Source: Aquipluma nitroreducens (GTDB lineage: Bacteria > Bacteroidota > Bacteroidia > Bacteroidales > Prolixibacteraceae). From it: a DNA stretch of 64,000 bases. Under the pieces are notes generated by a model, which did not search any database, had not been told where the DNA came from, and saw only the letters and a program-made list of their open reading frames with translations. Below, piece after piece: positions 35,985-46,194 of this stretch. The stretch covers positions 1,736,001 through 1,800,000 of the forward strand of contig NZ_AP018694.1 in assembly GCF_009689585.1 (NCBI RefSeq), written 5' to 3'. Made by a program: the position numbers and the translations under genes. Every line of letters begins with the position of its first letter. The stretch's first letter is position 1.

Positions 35985-37442
35985 TTAATAAACTTCCACG
36001 TTTGAAATAACCGGACAGGCTTTTGAATCAGAAATTACAATCCGAATATTTTGTGCTTCAGTTGGGAAAATACGCAAAATTCTTTTGTAGCCGATGGTTG
36101 TACCTTTGGCTACTGACACCCATTTCCCATCTCTTGCAATTTCAACCGAGAAGTTTTTTACACGTTGTCCCAGCTTAATGTATTCCTGAAGGATCACAAA
36201 GCTAATTAATTTAGGTGCGCCCAAATCGATTACCAAACTACCAGTTTTTTCGTCATCGTTGGTTGCCCAATACGTTTCTTTATCTCCGTCGGTAACCATC
36301 GAGGCATTGTAATCGACCGAATTTCCACGAAAACTTGACGCTGTAGCGAGCTTGTTTAATGCCAGGTTGGTTTTAAAATATCCATCGATTAATTTTTTCC
36401 AGCCTTGAAGAGCTGCCACATCAATTTCGTTGATCAATCCACGACGATCCGGAGGAATATTCAGAATCAGGTTAGCTCCGCGGCCTACCGAACTCAGGTA
36501 AATATCGAACAATTGTTCAGGGGTTTTAACCAGTGAGTCTTCTTTGGCATGGTAAAACCATCCCGGGCGAATCGAAACATCCACCTCCGCCGGAATCCAG
36601 CTTGTGCCGTTTTCACTTCCCGTATTTAACAAATTCTCAATGCCACTTTTCCCTGCATAAAGTGTATCAGGAGTAATGGTGTTCCAATTGGTTTCCTGAA
36701 CCGATCCTCGTTCGTTTCCGCACCAGCGAATATCCGGGCCTGCATCGCTAAAGAAAATCACATTGGGTTCCATCTCACGCACCATTTTTAATGTGGTTGG
36801 CCAATCGTAATAGGTTTTCCCATCAATTTTTCGTTTTTCATTAGCGCCACCGTAAAATCCGTCGCCACCATTGGCGCCATCGAACCACATTTCGAAAACA
36901 GGTTTGTGAGCATCAAAAAGCTCTTTTAATTGGTTGCGGTAATATTCAACATACGAAGGAGAACCATAGTCAGCACGATTTCGATCCCAGGGAGAAAGAT
37001 AAACTCCGAATTTCAAGCCGTCAACACGACAGGCTTTTTCAACTTCGTCAACCACGTCGCCTTTACCATTTTTGTATGGACTATTTTTGACCGAGTGTTC
37101 TGTGTATTTACTGGGCCATAAGCAAAAGCCATCGTGGTGCTTACATGTCAGAACCAAACCTTTTAACCCGGCGGCCTTAATGGTTTTGGTCCATTGCGTC
37201 ACATCCATGGCTGTCGGATTAAAAACCGACTCTTTCTCATCGCCATATCCCCATTCTTTATCGGTGAAGGTGTTGGTGGTAAAATGCACAAAAGCGTATT
37301 GTTCCATCTCGTGCCAGGCCAATTGGCGATCAGTAGGTACAGGTAATACGGGTACTGGTGGAGGAACCGACTTCTTGCAGCCAGAGAAAATGAACAGATT
37401 ACACAACAAAATCAGGCTTAATAATCGAAACGTCAGATTCAT
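35985..37442 (-). CDS. GH29 alpha-L-fucosidase lipoprotein with F5/8-type domain
   Basis: 485 residues. A lipoprotein signal ends at C22 (FIFSGCKKS). The GH29 catalytic domain (about 40-350) has HFTTNTFTDKEWGYG, LTCKHHDGFCLWPSKYT and the nucleophile D188 in EMWFDGANGG. A C-terminal discoidin/F5/8 type C carbohydrate-binding domain (about 360-485) reads ATASSFRGNS and SLVIDLGAP. It should release fucose from glycans at the cell surface. It stands alone, with no SusC/SusD pair next to it, so it is not in a classical PUL here. Confidence 0.93.
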   Translation of the reverse strand: MNLTFRLLSLILLCNLFIFSGCKKSVPPPVPVLPVPTDRQLAWHEMEQYAFVHFTTNTFTDKEWGYGDEKESVFNPTAMDVTQWTKTIKAAGLKGLVLTCKHHDGFCLWPSKYTEHSVKNSPYKNGKGDVVDEVEKACRVDGLKFGVYLSPWDRNRADYGSPSYVEYYRNQLKELFDAHKPVFEMWFDGANGGDGFYGGANEKRKIDGKTYYDWPTTLKMVREMEPNVIFFSDAGPDIRWCGNERGSVQETNWNTITPDTLYAGKSGIENLLNTGSENGTSWIPAEVDVSIRPGWFYHAKEDSLVKTPEQLFDIYLSSVGRGANLILNIPPDRRGLINEIDVAALQGWKKLIDGYFKTNLALNKLATASSFRGNSVDYNASMVTDGDKETYWATNDDEKTGSLVIDLGAPKLISFVILQEYIKLGQRVKNFSVEIARDGKWVSVAKGTTIGYKRILRIFPTEAQNIRIVISDSKACPVISNVEVY

Positions 37443-37485
37443 AATAGTTTAGTTTTGATGTTAGGAGGTCAGGTAAAAATAAAAA

Positions 37486-37517
37486 AAAGTCTTCAATGAT
37501 TTTGCATTGAAGACTTT
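37486..37517 (-). terminator. Terminator of the sigma-54 regulator/lptE/secG operon
   Basis: A perfect 13-bp stem AAAGTCTTCAATG/CATTGAAGACTTT with a 6-nt loop is followed by an unbroken T-run on the minus strand, 40 bp after the secG stop. Confidence 0.9.
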
Positions 37518-37557
37518 CTGTTATAGCGCGTTCAGAATTAAATCTGAATAAATTTCC

Positions 37558-37941
37558 TTATTTCTTAGCGTCAGAGGCCGGTGTAGTAGCCGGAGCTGGA
37601 GTAGATGCGTCAGGAGTTGCTTTAGTATCAGCAGGAGCTGGAAAAGTTGGTACCTGATTTGGATCAACGGCATTTTCGATCTGATCTTTAATTGCTGACT
37701 CTGCACCCTTTCTGGCATCTCTTGGAATAAAGGCAGTACCTCCAATGGATAGAACCAATAAAGCTCCTGCTAAAACCCAGGTTGCTTTTTCCAGGAAATC
37801 GGTTGTCTTGCGAACTCCCATGATTTGATTGGAAGATTGAAAGTTACTTGCCAAACCACCACCTTTTGAGTTCTGAACCAACACAATAAGAATCAGTAAA
37901 ATACAAACGATGAATAATAAAACTGTGATCAGTGTGTACAT
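37558..37941 (-). CDS. secG: Preprotein translocase subunit SecG
   Basis: 127 residues with two membrane segments: ITVLLFIVCILLILIVLVQNSKGGGL near the N-terminus (split at the loop) and ATWVLAGALLVLSIGGTAFI. The loop carries the SecG signature VQNSKGGGLAS. A long Pro/Ala/Thr tail rich in PAPAD and ATPDAST follows, as in many Bacteroidota SecG proteins. It ends the operon that begins with the sigma-54 regulator. Confidence 0.93.
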   Translation of the reverse strand: MYTLITVLLFIVCILLILIVLVQNSKGGGLASNFQSSNQIMGVRKTTDFLEKATWVLAGALLVLSIGGTAFIPRDARKGAESAIKDQIENAVDPNQVPTFPAPADTKATPDASTPAPATTPASDAKK

Positions 37942-37951
37942 ATTAATGGAA

Positions 37952-38620
37952 TTAATTGTTCATTAAAGTTTTGATTTTTTCGATCTGAGCGGCAAAGTAA
38001 GTACTTTTTTCCGGATATTTCAAACTTAATTTCTCAAATATCTGGATCGCTTTTTTGTAATATCCTTGCTGCGCATAAATGGTCGCCAGAGTTTCGGTTA
38101 CAAAATCATCATTTTCCAACTCTTTTTGCTTCTCACTAATCATTGGCGATTCTGATTCCTGAACTTTTACCTGTGGCATTTTAGGCTGAGCTTCAAGAAA
38201 TTTTTCGATCAATGTTTGCTTTTTATCAGGTTTATGCTGAATCGACCTTGCTGTTTCGCCCGTTGTCTCTTCCGTTTTATCGGTTGTTTCAAGATTGTAT
38301 TCGGTCGGGAAAATGAGATTGAGAACATCAGAATCTTCCGAAGGTACTGACTGATCCAATTCTGATTGTTCAGGCATTGGTTCGTCGTTTTTTTGATTCA
38401 GGAACAAATACAAATTCCGGCGATCATGAATCCGGATAGCACCATTAATCAATTCCTGTTCGAACGACGAATCTTTCAGAATTTTTAGATTTTTCAGGTA
38501 CAATATCCAACCAGATTCAAATGCAGGATACTGCTCGGTCAGCTCTTTCAATAGCGGAAGAGTTTCCTGATTCAACTGGTCAGGATGCTGTATGAATTGA
38601 TAGATCTGATCGGCTGTCAT
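37952..38620 (-). CDS. Hypothetical TPR-like protein of the lptE-secG operon
   Basis: 222 residues, cytoplasmic, no signal. The N-terminal half is helical with a conserved-looking YPAFESGWILYLKNLKILKDSSFE. The C-terminal part has a single TPR-like hairpin pair (VTETLATIYAQQGYYKKAIQIFEKLSLKYPEKSTYF, split), joined by an acidic linker. It starts 3 bp after lptE and precedes secG. The gene order is conserved in Bacteroidota as I recall it, but the function is unknown. Confidence 0.8.
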   Translation of the reverse strand: MTADQIYQFIQHPDQLNQETLPLLKELTEQYPAFESGWILYLKNLKILKDSSFEQELINGAIRIHDRRNLYLFLNQKNDEPMPEQSELDQSVPSEDSDVLNLIFPTEYNLETTDKTEETTGETARSIQHKPDKKQTLIEKFLEAQPKMPQVKVQESESPMISEKQKELENDDFVTETLATIYAQQGYYKKAIQIFEKLSLKYPEKSTYFAAQIEKIKTLMNN

Positions 38621-38623
38621 AGG

Positions 38624-39148
38624 TTACCAGTTTGCTACTGAAGCATTAAAAATATCGTCGGCCAGTTTTTTGATGATTTCGGTAACAAGCGCATCTTCAG
38701 CATCACTAAGCGACCTGTTACTATCAAAATCTTCATATTCTGTGAATGTCTTTTCCCAATCCTGCTCATGATCTTTGTTGTTGGTGTATTTCGCCTTGAT
38801 ACTAATGGTGAGCCTGTTTTGAGTAGCAAGGTCACCCGTTGAAATATTCATCGGTTTCACATCGTACTCTGTAATCTGGCCTGAAAATTCAAGATCACCG
38901 TTCTCCTTAATCTGGTTGAGCGAAGTTTGCTTAATCAGCTTATTCTCCAATCCATCCGGGCCTTGAGTCAGAAGTTGGCTCAGGTTGGGATTAACCAATT
39001 TTGCACGGTTCGGGAAATAATAAACTGAGAATGTTTTAACATTGGGGGCAATAGACGCCCCGGTAAAAGAGTATGAAACTTTGCACGCTGTAAAAACCAG
39101 GGCAACGAAAACAACTGAAAGTAATATTTGTAGGGTACTTCGTTTCAT
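38624..39148 (-). CDS. lptE: LPS assembly lipoprotein LptE
   Basis: 174 residues. Signal peptide with lipobox Cys (ALVFTACKVSYSF), then the LptE-family pattern YSFTGASIAPNVKTFSVYYFPNR, NPNLSQLLTQ, and a C-terminal helix ALVTEIIKKLADDIFNASVANW. LptE plugs the LptD barrel that delivers lipopolysaccharide to the outer leaflet. It follows the sigma-54 regulator by 2 bp. Confidence 0.88.
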   Translation of the reverse strand: MKRSTLQILLSVVFVALVFTACKVSYSFTGASIAPNVKTFSVYYFPNRAKLVNPNLSQLLTQGPDGLENKLIKQTSLNQIKENGDLEFSGQITEYDVKPMNISTGDLATQNRLTISIKAKYTNNKDHEQDWEKTFTEYEDFDSNRSLSDAEDALVTEIIKKLADDIFNASVANW

Positions 39149-39150
39149 AA

Positions 39151-40383
39151 TTAATCGATGTCGTATTCTTTAATTTTCCGGTAAAGCGTTCGCTCCGAAA
39201 TACCAAGTTCGCGAGCTGCATATTTTCGTTTTCCTTTGTGTTTTTCGAGCGCCTTCTGAATCATCTCAACTTCCTTATCTTCGAGCGACAATGATTCTTC
39301 AACAAATTCTTCAGTGTCAAAAATATTTTCGTGAGCTACCGGCTTGCCATTTGCCCTTGCCGTAACGGGTTGATCCGGAACATAATTGCCATTTTCTGTT
39401 TGATAAAGCTTCCTGATCAGCTGAGCATTATCGTCGCGAACATCAGCAATATTAGCTTCATTCTGAATAATATCATGAACAAGCTTTTTCAAGTCGTTCA
39501 TATCCTTTTTCATGTCGAACAAAATCTGGTACAAGATTTCGCGTTCCGATGAAAACGTCTTTTCATCAACGCTGTGGTACAAAGCCGGAAGCTTATTTTC
39601 GCTGCTTACCGGGATGTAGCGCATTAATGTTTTTCCGTCGATGATACGCTCCTTTTCGATGATCGAAATTTGCTCGGTAATATTTTTCAATTGGCGCACA
39701 TTGCCTGGCCACCGGTAACTTAGCAACACTCCCACCGCTTCATTATCCAAACGGATTGCTGGCATGCGATATTTATCAGCAAAATCGGAGGCAAACTTCC
39801 GGAAAAGCAGGTGAATATCTTCAGTACGGTCGCGCAGTGGCAAAACCCTGATTGGAACCGTATTCAACCGGTAATATAAATCTTCACGGAACCTTCCTTT
39901 TTCAATGGCATCGAGAATGTTCACATTGGTGGCACCAACAACCCTGACATTGGTTTTCATCACTTTCGATGATCCCACTTTCATAAACTCACCGGCTTCG
40001 AGTACGCGCAGTAACCTCACCTGTGTGGAAAGTGGCAATTCACCAATTTCGTCGAGGAAAATGGTTCCGCCATCGGCTTCTTCAAAGTATCCTTTCCGGT
40101 CGGCCATTGCACCTGTAAACGAACCCTTTTCGTGCCCGAAAAGCTCCGAATCAATGGTTCCTTCAGGAATAGCTCCGCAGTTTACGGCAATGTACTTTCC
40201 ATGCTTCCGTGTCGAAAACTGATGAATAATCTGTGGGAAGGATTCTTTCCCGGTACCGCTCTCGCCTGTAATCAAGACAGAAAGGTCGGTTGGTGCAACC
40301 TGAACCGCAATCTCAATCACATGCAGCAAAGCAGGCGAACTTCCAATAATTCCGAATCGTTGTTTTATTTCCTGAATATCCAT
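39151..40383 (-). CDS. Sigma-54-dependent transcriptional regulator
   Basis: 410 residues. A central AAA+ domain starts almost at the N-terminus, so there is no receiver or sensor domain. Walker A is GESGTGKE (40-47) and the sigma-54 contact loop is GSFTGA (87-92, the common GAFTGA variant). Walker B is in [14 protein letters not shown]-terminal Fis-type HTH has [18 protein letters not shown]. In Bacteroidota this gene usually heads an operon with lptE and secG. The start lies about 245 bp from the divergent kdsB. Confidence 0.94.
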   Translation of the reverse strand: MDIQEIKQRFGIIGSSPALLHVIEIAVQVAPTDLSVLITGESGTGKESFPQIIHQFSTRKHGKYIAVNCGAIPEGTIDSELFGHEKGSFTGAMADRKGYFEEADGGTIFLDEIGELPLSTQVRLLRVLEAGEFMKVGSSKVMKTNVRVVGATNVNILDAIEKGRFREDLYYRLNTVPIRVLPLRDRTEDIHLLFRKFASDFADKYRMPAIRLDNEAVGVLLSYRWPGNVRQLKNITEQISIIEKERIIDGKTLMRYIPVSSENKLPALYHSVDEKTFSSEREILYQILFDMKKDMNDLKKLVHDIIQNEANIADVRDDNAQLIRKLYQTENGNYVPDQPVTARANGKPVAHENIFDTEEFVEESLSLEDKEVEMIQKALEKHKGKRKYAARELGISERTLYRKIKEYDID

Positions 40384-40591
40384 TATGAGGACAATATGTT
40401 TTTTAGCTTTGCAAAATTACTATTTTAACATTTAAATGCCGTTCAAAATTAAATTAACTTTGATTTCAATGCCTTAAGCTATGCCTGTTTTAACATGTTT
40501 TAGCTTTTTAACCTGAATTCATCAAATGTAATCATCACATGAAATGAGCATGACTGTAGAAACACGGTTTGAGGAGACAAGAAACTCATGC

Positions 40592-40632
40592 GAATTCCAT
40601 GTGGCCATTAAAAAACAAATTATAATCACATG
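40592..40632. repeat. Interspersed repeat copy 1, ending on the kdsB start codon
   Basis: TTCCATGTGGCCATTAA followed by AAAACAAATTATAATCACATGA. It matches 57200-57240 over about 40 bp with a few substitutions (TTCCATATGGCAATTAA; AAGCAAATTATAGACATATGA). A looser match continues about 30 bp upstream (GAGGA-GACAA). Confidence 0.55.
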
Positions 40633-41373
40633 AACTTTATAGGAATTATCCCCGCCCGCTTTCAATCAACCCGATTTCCGGGGAAACCATTGGCTTATTT
40701 GGGTAGTAAACCCATCATTCAATGGGTGTACGAAAATGCAAAAGCAGCATTGGAAAATGTTTATGTAGCAACCGATGACGAACGAATTTATCAGGCTGTT
40801 GAAGCTTTCGGCGGAAAAGCAGTTTATACGTCACCGAATCACCAAAGCGGAACCGACCGCTGCGCCGAAGCTGCTCAAAAAATAGCAGAGTCGCTAAAAT
40901 TCGATGTGGTAATCAACATTCAGGGCGACGAACCTTTTATCCGACCTGAACAAATTGAAGGGCTTAAGGCTTGCTTCGATTCACCTTTGGCTGAAATTTC
41001 AACATTAATAAAACCCATTTCAAACGCTGCCGAAATCACCAACATTAACCGCCCCAAAGTGGTGATTAACAAGAACACTGAAGCCATGTATTTTAGCCGT
41101 TCGCCCATCCCTTTTGTACGCGACAGCAAGCCTGACGAATGGATAAATCGGAATACTTTTTACAGTCATATCGGGATGTACGCTTATCGGTTCGATATTT
41201 TACTTGAGCTGACTCAACTGCCGCTTGGCATTCTAGAAAAAGCCGAATCGCTTGAACAATTGCGCTGGCTTGAAAATGGGTACAGGATCAAAACGGCACA
41301 AACTTCGTTCGAAAATATCGGCATCGATACTCCTGAAGATTTGGAAGAAGCTCGTAAATTTTTGATGTCGTAA
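40630..41373 (+). CDS. kdsB: 3-deoxy-manno-octulosonate cytidylyltransferase KdsB
   Basis: 247 residues. KdsB activates Kdo to CMP-Kdo for lipid A-core assembly. The nucleotide-binding IIPARFQSTRFPGKPL is at the N-terminus, with YVATDDERI, SGTDRCAEAA, VVINIQGDEPFI and the substrate region HIGMYAYR after it. The start ATG is embedded in the repeat at 40592. It is convergent with the LTA-synthase-like gene. Confidence 0.96.
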   Translation: MNFIGIIPARFQSTRFPGKPLAYLGSKPIIQWVYENAKAALENVYVATDDERIYQAVEAFGGKAVYTSPNHQSGTDRCAEAAQKIAESLKFDVVINIQGDEPFIRPEQIEGLKACFDSPLAEISTLIKPISNAAEITNINRPKVVINKNTEAMYFSRSPIPFVRDSKPDEWINRNTFYSHIGMYAYRFDILLELTQLPLGILEKAESLEQLRWLENGYRIKTAQTSFENIGIDTPEDLEEARKFLMS

Positions 41374-41452
41374 AGCTTTCAGGAAAAATAAGACTGAATC
41401 CCGAATACTGTATGAACACGACCATCCAACATTCAAGACTCCAATGTACTGA

Positions 41453-43465
41453 TCAAGGATTGTATTTCTTTAAAGAATCGGGTACGAGTTTATTATTTTT
41501 GCAAGCGTAATTGTTTTTCCTGAGGAAGTTATCCAGCTCATCTTTCATCTGCTTTTGGTGGTTGCTGTTTCCAAGTGGTTCAAGGTTCAAATCAGGCGCA
41601 ATCCGATAAACAGTTTGGTTCGATAGGAATTGATCGGTACTCATCATATCCAGGATTTCATTTTTATTCCGCATCAACGGATAAGTCTGCAAACTTCGGA
41701 AGTCAACTGAGTTATCCAGACCATGACCAATCCATGCGGCGACCGTTGGGCGTTTGATGTATTTCGCAGCATTGAGCATCGCAATTAATGATGGCGCAAT
41801 GTCGAAATGAGTAACGACTGACGAAAATTTTTCAGCCTTTTTCAGCATCGGAGAATAAATTACCAACGGCACGTGGAAGCGGTCGATTTGAGTGCTGATC
41901 GGTATTTCAGGCATGCGGTGATCGCCTGTGATAATGAAAATCGTGTTCTGAAATGAGACTAATTTACTGTATTCTTTCATGAAAGACCGGAACGAGTCAT
42001 CGAAGTAGAGGATGGATGCGAACTGAGCATCGTATTGATGATCAAATGCTTTTGTTTTATCTGTCAGCTTCAGTGAATTCAGGCGATCGTTAAATTTCTG
42101 GTTGTAATAGTCCTGATTAGTTACAACAAAGGGAGAGTGCATGGCCAGAGTCAACACAACATCAAGTCTTTTTGCATCGGGATTTGAGGTGACATACTCA
42201 ATATTTCTACGGAAAATCTCACGATCGCCATATCCCCATGAGAATCCACTGCTCCCTGAAGGAAGTTTTGTGTAATCGGCGCCAAATTTGCGGCTGTCGA
42301 TAATCTGGTCGGTTCCTTGACGGCGAAGAAAAGATTCCATGTTATCAAATTCAGCTTCACCTCCATAAGTAAATGAACTAGTATAACCAGCCTGTTTTTT
42401 TAGCAGACTAATCAAGCTGAGATGATCAGGCATATTTTCGCCTAACTCGGAAAACCCATGATCGCCAAAAGGTAGCGAAGCAAGAGTTGACGGCAATACC
42501 TGAAAAGTTCGCCCGGATGTACTCAGGCAATTCTCCCAATACAAACTTTTTTGCATCAACGAATCGAGAAAAGGAGTAAAACTTCCCAAATAAGCATTTT
42601 CGCCACTATAGGCACGCCCAAGGCTCTCAACAATTACAAGCACAATATTTGGAGGTGTTTCTCCCAGATTAAAATACTTTCCGAGAACATCAGGAGTAGT
42701 TTCCTGATGAAGAAATGGAAAATCCGGGTTGATATACGTAAATGGATTTCCTTCAGAAGAAGCAGTAACCGGTGTAAACGTGAATATTTTATTGTTTAAT
42801 GATCCTTGATTGAGGTAATGGCCAAGCATACTTTCGAAAAAAAAGTTGAGCTTATTGGAGGCGACAAACATGCTGAATTCATCGTCGTATTTGGATGAAT
42901 CGGTCTCAAGTTGTTTGAACGGAAGCAAAGAAATGATCATTACAGCAGCTAATAACCAAATTAACCATGGTTTTAATCTGAAATAAACATGATTGCGAAA
43001 AACTCGAATCATAATTATCAGGAAAAGGACAATCATTATAGACGGCAAAAGATTCATTCCACCTGAAGTAGCAACAGTATGTTGTATTTCCTGAAGAGAG
43101 TAACCTAATAAGTCGGCACCAAGTGGTACCCTGGCTGTTGCGAAATACTGCATTAAAAGCATGTCCCCAAGAATCAGCAAGATGCTAATGGTAATGAAAA
43201 AGATTCGGGCTGCTTTCTGACTGAAATAGGCCAACAGCAGGAAGGGAAGCATTAAAATTGCGGAAACACGCAAATATAAAATCAGGTCGAATTTTAACCC
43301 TGAAATTAGACTCAGGTAACTGCCCTCCGGATAATTAGAGAAATTAGAAGTAATTACGAATTCGTAAAAACGAACAATCAGAATCATAGACGCCAAAATA
43401 AAACTCAGGCTAAGAAATCGTCTTAATGAACGAACGATAAGCTGTATTGATTCTCTGTAATTCAT
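41453..43465 (-). CDS. LTA-synthase-like sulfatase-fold phosphotransferase
   Basis: 670 residues. Five membrane segments lie in the first ~185 residues. An extracytoplasmic alkaline-phosphatase/sulfatase domain (about 270-600) has the metal-binding NIVLVIVESLGRAY (E280), a probable nucleophile T320 in STSGRTF, LAMHSPFV and IITGDHRMPEIP. LtaS-type enzymes transfer phosphoglycerol (or phosphoethanolamine) onto a glycan or lipid. Here it is the last gene of a five-gene polymer operon, so decoration of that polymer is the natural inference. Confidence 0.88.
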   Translation of the reverse strand: MNYRESIQLIVRSLRRFLSLSFILASMILIVRFYEFVITSNFSNYPEGSYLSLISGLKFDLILYLRVSAILMLPFLLLAYFSQKAARIFFITISILLILGDMLLMQYFATARVPLGADLLGYSLQEIQHTVATSGGMNLLPSIMIVLFLIIMIRVFRNHVYFRLKPWLIWLLAAVMIISLLPFKQLETDSSKYDDEFSMFVASNKLNFFFESMLGHYLNQGSLNNKIFTFTPVTASSEGNPFTYINPDFPFLHQETTPDVLGKYFNLGETPPNIVLVIVESLGRAYSGENAYLGSFTPFLDSLMQKSLYWENCLSTSGRTFQVLPSTLASLPFGDHGFSELGENMPDHLSLISLLKKQAGYTSSFTYGGEAEFDNMESFLRRQGTDQIIDSRKFGADYTKLPSGSSGFSWGYGDREIFRRNIEYVTSNPDAKRLDVVLTLAMHSPFVVTNQDYYNQKFNDRLNSLKLTDKTKAFDHQYDAQFASILYFDDSFRSFMKEYSKLVSFQNTIFIITGDHRMPEIPISTQIDRFHVPLVIYSPMLKKAEKFSSVVTHFDIAPSLIAMLNAAKYIKRPTVAAWIGHGLDNSVDFRSLQTYPLMRNKNEILDMMSTDQFLSNQTVYRIAPDLNLEPLGNSNHQKQMKDELDNFLRKNNYACKNNKLVPDSLKKYNP

Positions 43466-43477
43466 CCTAAAAATGTG

Positions 43478-44740
43478 TTAAAATAATCGAGCGATGCTGA
43501 TATCGAAAGAGTAATACCCTGAATAGGTTCCCGGAATTAGTTCTTCATTTCCCCAGGTAGCGCCTCCATTCAGAATCCAGATACGACTAATGATATGGTT
43601 ATATTCCATACGAATCGAACGCGTTTTTAAGGTTAATCTGGATTTTGCATTGACATCCACCAAATTTTGATTGTCATCAGGAGAAACGCCATAGCCAAGG
43701 CGTAATCCAATATAATTCTCCGGATCTGAAAAGTAGCGTCTGGCTTGCAATTGTCCTGAAACGGAAGTCCCATCAGAGCCCGGAGTTACATACGAGCGCA
43801 AAGAAATCCAATAATTACTGACATATTTCCCGAGTGTAGCTGTAAAGATTGATACATTAGAACTGCTAAAATACAGTTGCCTCATGCCGATTGATCCTTC
43901 GAATGATTTTGGAAAATTATGATACAATTCAACTCCAAACCGATTTTCAGGGAAAACCGAACTTCTAGAAAATCCATAATTCAGATACAGATAATTGTTT
44001 TCACTGATTTTGGGGTAGGCATCCAGTTCGTATTGAAACCCAGTGTCACCAAACCTTTGAGCCATATTTACCCGGGCAATAACAGATCCTAATTTGGTTT
44101 TGCGGCCATAGGAGAACGCCGTCAACTGCCAGGGGTCGCGGTTAAAATCCTTATCGAAAATATCGAGGGTATACGAAATTTTCAATTTGTTTTTCATTAC
44201 ATCAGGTCGGTATTCCTGTAATTTTTTCAACACTTCAGCCTGACCCGGATATTTCTGAATAAAATCCTCCAGCGTGGCAACGGCTTCTTTATATTTATCA
44301 TTACTATGAAGTATTCGGGCTTTTTTTAGCAAGAAATCTTCTGAATATGGAGCCTTTTTCAAGGCCAGATCGCAGTACTCAATTGCCTTATCATAATTTT
44401 CAGACCAATACTCCACATCGACAAAAGCATCCAACGCGTCCATATTGTTGGGGTTGCGACTAAGCACTTCGTTCAGCACAATCCTGGTCGAATCGTATTT
44501 CCCATCCCAGGCGTAGGTTCGTCCAAGAAGCAAAGCCACATCCGAATCAAATCCCTTTGCCAGAATTGCTCTGCAAAGCTGGCGAGCCTTAGCCCTGTCT
44601 CCATTAAAAGCCAAATTTCTTGCTTCATCGTACGACTGAGCTGAAACATTGAGAAATAAGCCATTCAATACCAAAATAACCAATGCTAAAAATGGCTTTA
44701 CTGAAGTTTTGTGCTTTATATCTGTTCTTAATCGGATCAT
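43478..44740 (-). CDS. YaiO-family TPR plus outer-membrane beta-barrel protein
   Basis: 420 residues. The signal-like N-terminus ends near LFLNVSAQS. TPR-type helices (about 35-165, e.g. LLLGRTYAWDGKYDSTR, YWSENYDKAIEYC) lead into a YaiO-type beta-barrel (about 175-420) rich in aromatic strands (LYLNYGFSRSSVF, YIGLRLGYGVSPD) ending in DISIARLF. In polysaccharide systems TPR-barrel proteins form the outer-membrane exit. It is 12 bp upstream of the LTA-synthase-like gene and 27 bp behind the GT2 gene. Confidence 0.88.
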   Translation of the reverse strand: MIRLRTDIKHKTSVKPFLALVILVLNGLFLNVSAQSYDEARNLAFNGDRAKARQLCRAILAKGFDSDVALLLGRTYAWDGKYDSTRIVLNEVLSRNPNNMDALDAFVDVEYWSENYDKAIEYCDLALKKAPYSEDFLLKKARILHSNDKYKEAVATLEDFIQKYPGQAEVLKKLQEYRPDVMKNKLKISYTLDIFDKDFNRDPWQLTAFSYGRKTKLGSVIARVNMAQRFGDTGFQYELDAYPKISENNYLYLNYGFSRSSVFPENRFGVELYHNFPKSFEGSIGMRQLYFSSSNVSIFTATLGKYVSNYWISLRSYVTPGSDGTSVSGQLQARRYFSDPENYIGLRLGYGVSPDDNQNLVDVNAKSRLTLKTRSIRMEYNHIISRIWILNGGATWGNEELIPGTYSGYYSFDISIARLF

Positions 44741-44767
44741 ATCATTATTTTTTCTGAATACCTTTCA

Positions 44768-46189
44768 CTATTTCTTATCGTCAAAACCAACACGTGTCAT
44801 ATTTCCCCAAGTTTTCTTCTTCCGGATAAAGAAGTCGAAATTTCCACGCAAAGCCCAGTAAACAACCAGTGGATGAAAGATGATCGGTTCAATCCATGCC
44901 GTCAGAAGAAGTTTAATAATCATGCGCTTTTTCTTATACCTATTGTATGCCAGAAGATCGTATAAAATTGCATAGGTCGAAAAAGTGATGGAAAAAGTGT
45001 AAACAAAGAACAGCATGACATAAAAGAATGGCCAGTTAGGATTGCCAAGAAAAGCAATAACCAAGAAATAAATAATTCCAAGCAATTCGACTATTGGAGC
45101 CAACCACTCAAAAAATACCCAAAAAGGGTGAGAAACCATTCCCATAAATCCATATTTGCGATTAAGGAAAATGTTCCAGTGAATGAAAAGGGTGTCGATC
45201 GTTCCTCGAGTCCATCGATTTCTCTGGTTTCCCAAAACCTTTAAGGTAACCGGAACTTCTGTCCAGCACAATGGATCAGGAACATACGCGACTTTGTATT
45301 TGATATTTTGCTGCGACATGTATTTTCTCATCCTCACCACCAATTCCATGTCTTCGCCAACCGTTTTAGTGTAATAGCCACCACAACCAATTGCAACTTC
45401 TTTATCGAAAAGCCCAAGTGCACCCGAGATTAGCAGAAGTCCATCCAACCGGCTCCATGCCAATCTTCCCATCAGGAACGCCCGGGTATATTCAATAACC
45501 TGAAAACGCGCCCATAAGTTACTGGGGACATCAATCTCGATAAGCTGTCCATCAACAATTTTGCATGAATTGGCAATTCCAATAACACCTCCGGTTGCAA
45601 TTACCCTACGATAAGGTTCTTCCAAAAATGGCTTAATCATTTTCTGAAGCGCGTATGGATCAATTATCGAATCAACGTCAATCGAGATAAAATAATCTCC
45701 TTTCGCAATATTGATTCCTGAATTGAGGGCATCGGCTTTTCCACCGTTAAATTTATCAACAATAGTAAGGTTATTGAATGCTCTTTTTCGCGATTTATAG
45801 ATACCACGAATCTCCTGACAAGGTATTTTATAGTCAAATACATAAGTAACCTTTTCGAGATCAAAAGCTTCGATGGCTTTTTCAAGGGTATTGTCCTTAC
45901 TTCCATCATTTACGACCACAATTTCAAAATTTGGATAGTAAAGTGCCAGCAGGGCTTTAATATTTTCAACAATGGTAAGCGATTCGTTATATGCCGGAGC
46001 TATAACTGTAATCATTGGCGCAAAAGGCGACGAGATGATAGCGTCATAATTTGTATTTAGCACAGCAAAATGATTCCGAATCAGTTCTCTGGCCGAAACT
46101 ATGGCAAGCCATAAATACAAACTAAATATGCAGATTGCATAGATTAAAAAGAAATTCTCGAATATACCTGATATGAATTCTTTATACAT
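44768..46189 (-). CDS. Processive family 2 glycosyltransferase
   Basis: 473 residues with an N-terminal membrane segment and several C-terminal ones (about 330-450). The GT-A core reads APAYNESLTIVENI, VVVNDGSKDNT, DxD in SIDVDSIID and the processive-synthase motif QRNRW in GNQRNRWTRGT. These are features of cellulose, hyaluronan and poly-GlcNAc synthases, which make and extrude a polymer. The product cannot be told from the sequence. Start is 5 bp after the HEAT gene. Confidence 0.92.
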   Translation of the reverse strand: MYKEFISGIFENFFLIYAICIFSLYLWLAIVSARELIRNHFAVLNTNYDAIISSPFAPMITVIAPAYNESLTIVENIKALLALYYPNFEIVVVNDGSKDNTLEKAIEAFDLEKVTYVFDYKIPCQEIRGIYKSRKRAFNNLTIVDKFNGGKADALNSGINIAKGDYFISIDVDSIIDPYALQKMIKPFLEEPYRRVIATGGVIGIANSCKIVDGQLIEIDVPSNLWARFQVIEYTRAFLMGRLAWSRLDGLLLISGALGLFDKEVAIGCGGYYTKTVGEDMELVVRMRKYMSQQNIKYKVAYVPDPLCWTEVPVTLKVLGNQRNRWTRGTIDTLFIHWNIFLNRKYGFMGMVSHPFWVFFEWLAPIVELLGIIYFLVIAFLGNPNWPFFYVMLFFVYTFSITFSTYAILYDLLAYNRYKKKRMIIKLLLTAWIEPIIFHPLVVYWALRGNFDFFIRKKKTWGNMTRVGFDDKK

Positions 46190-46194
46190 TTGAT

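Noticed and set aside
35985-37442. Polysaccharide utilisation locus around the fucosidase
   Set aside because: No SusC, SusD or other glycoside hydrolases flank it; neighbours are groES and the secG operon.
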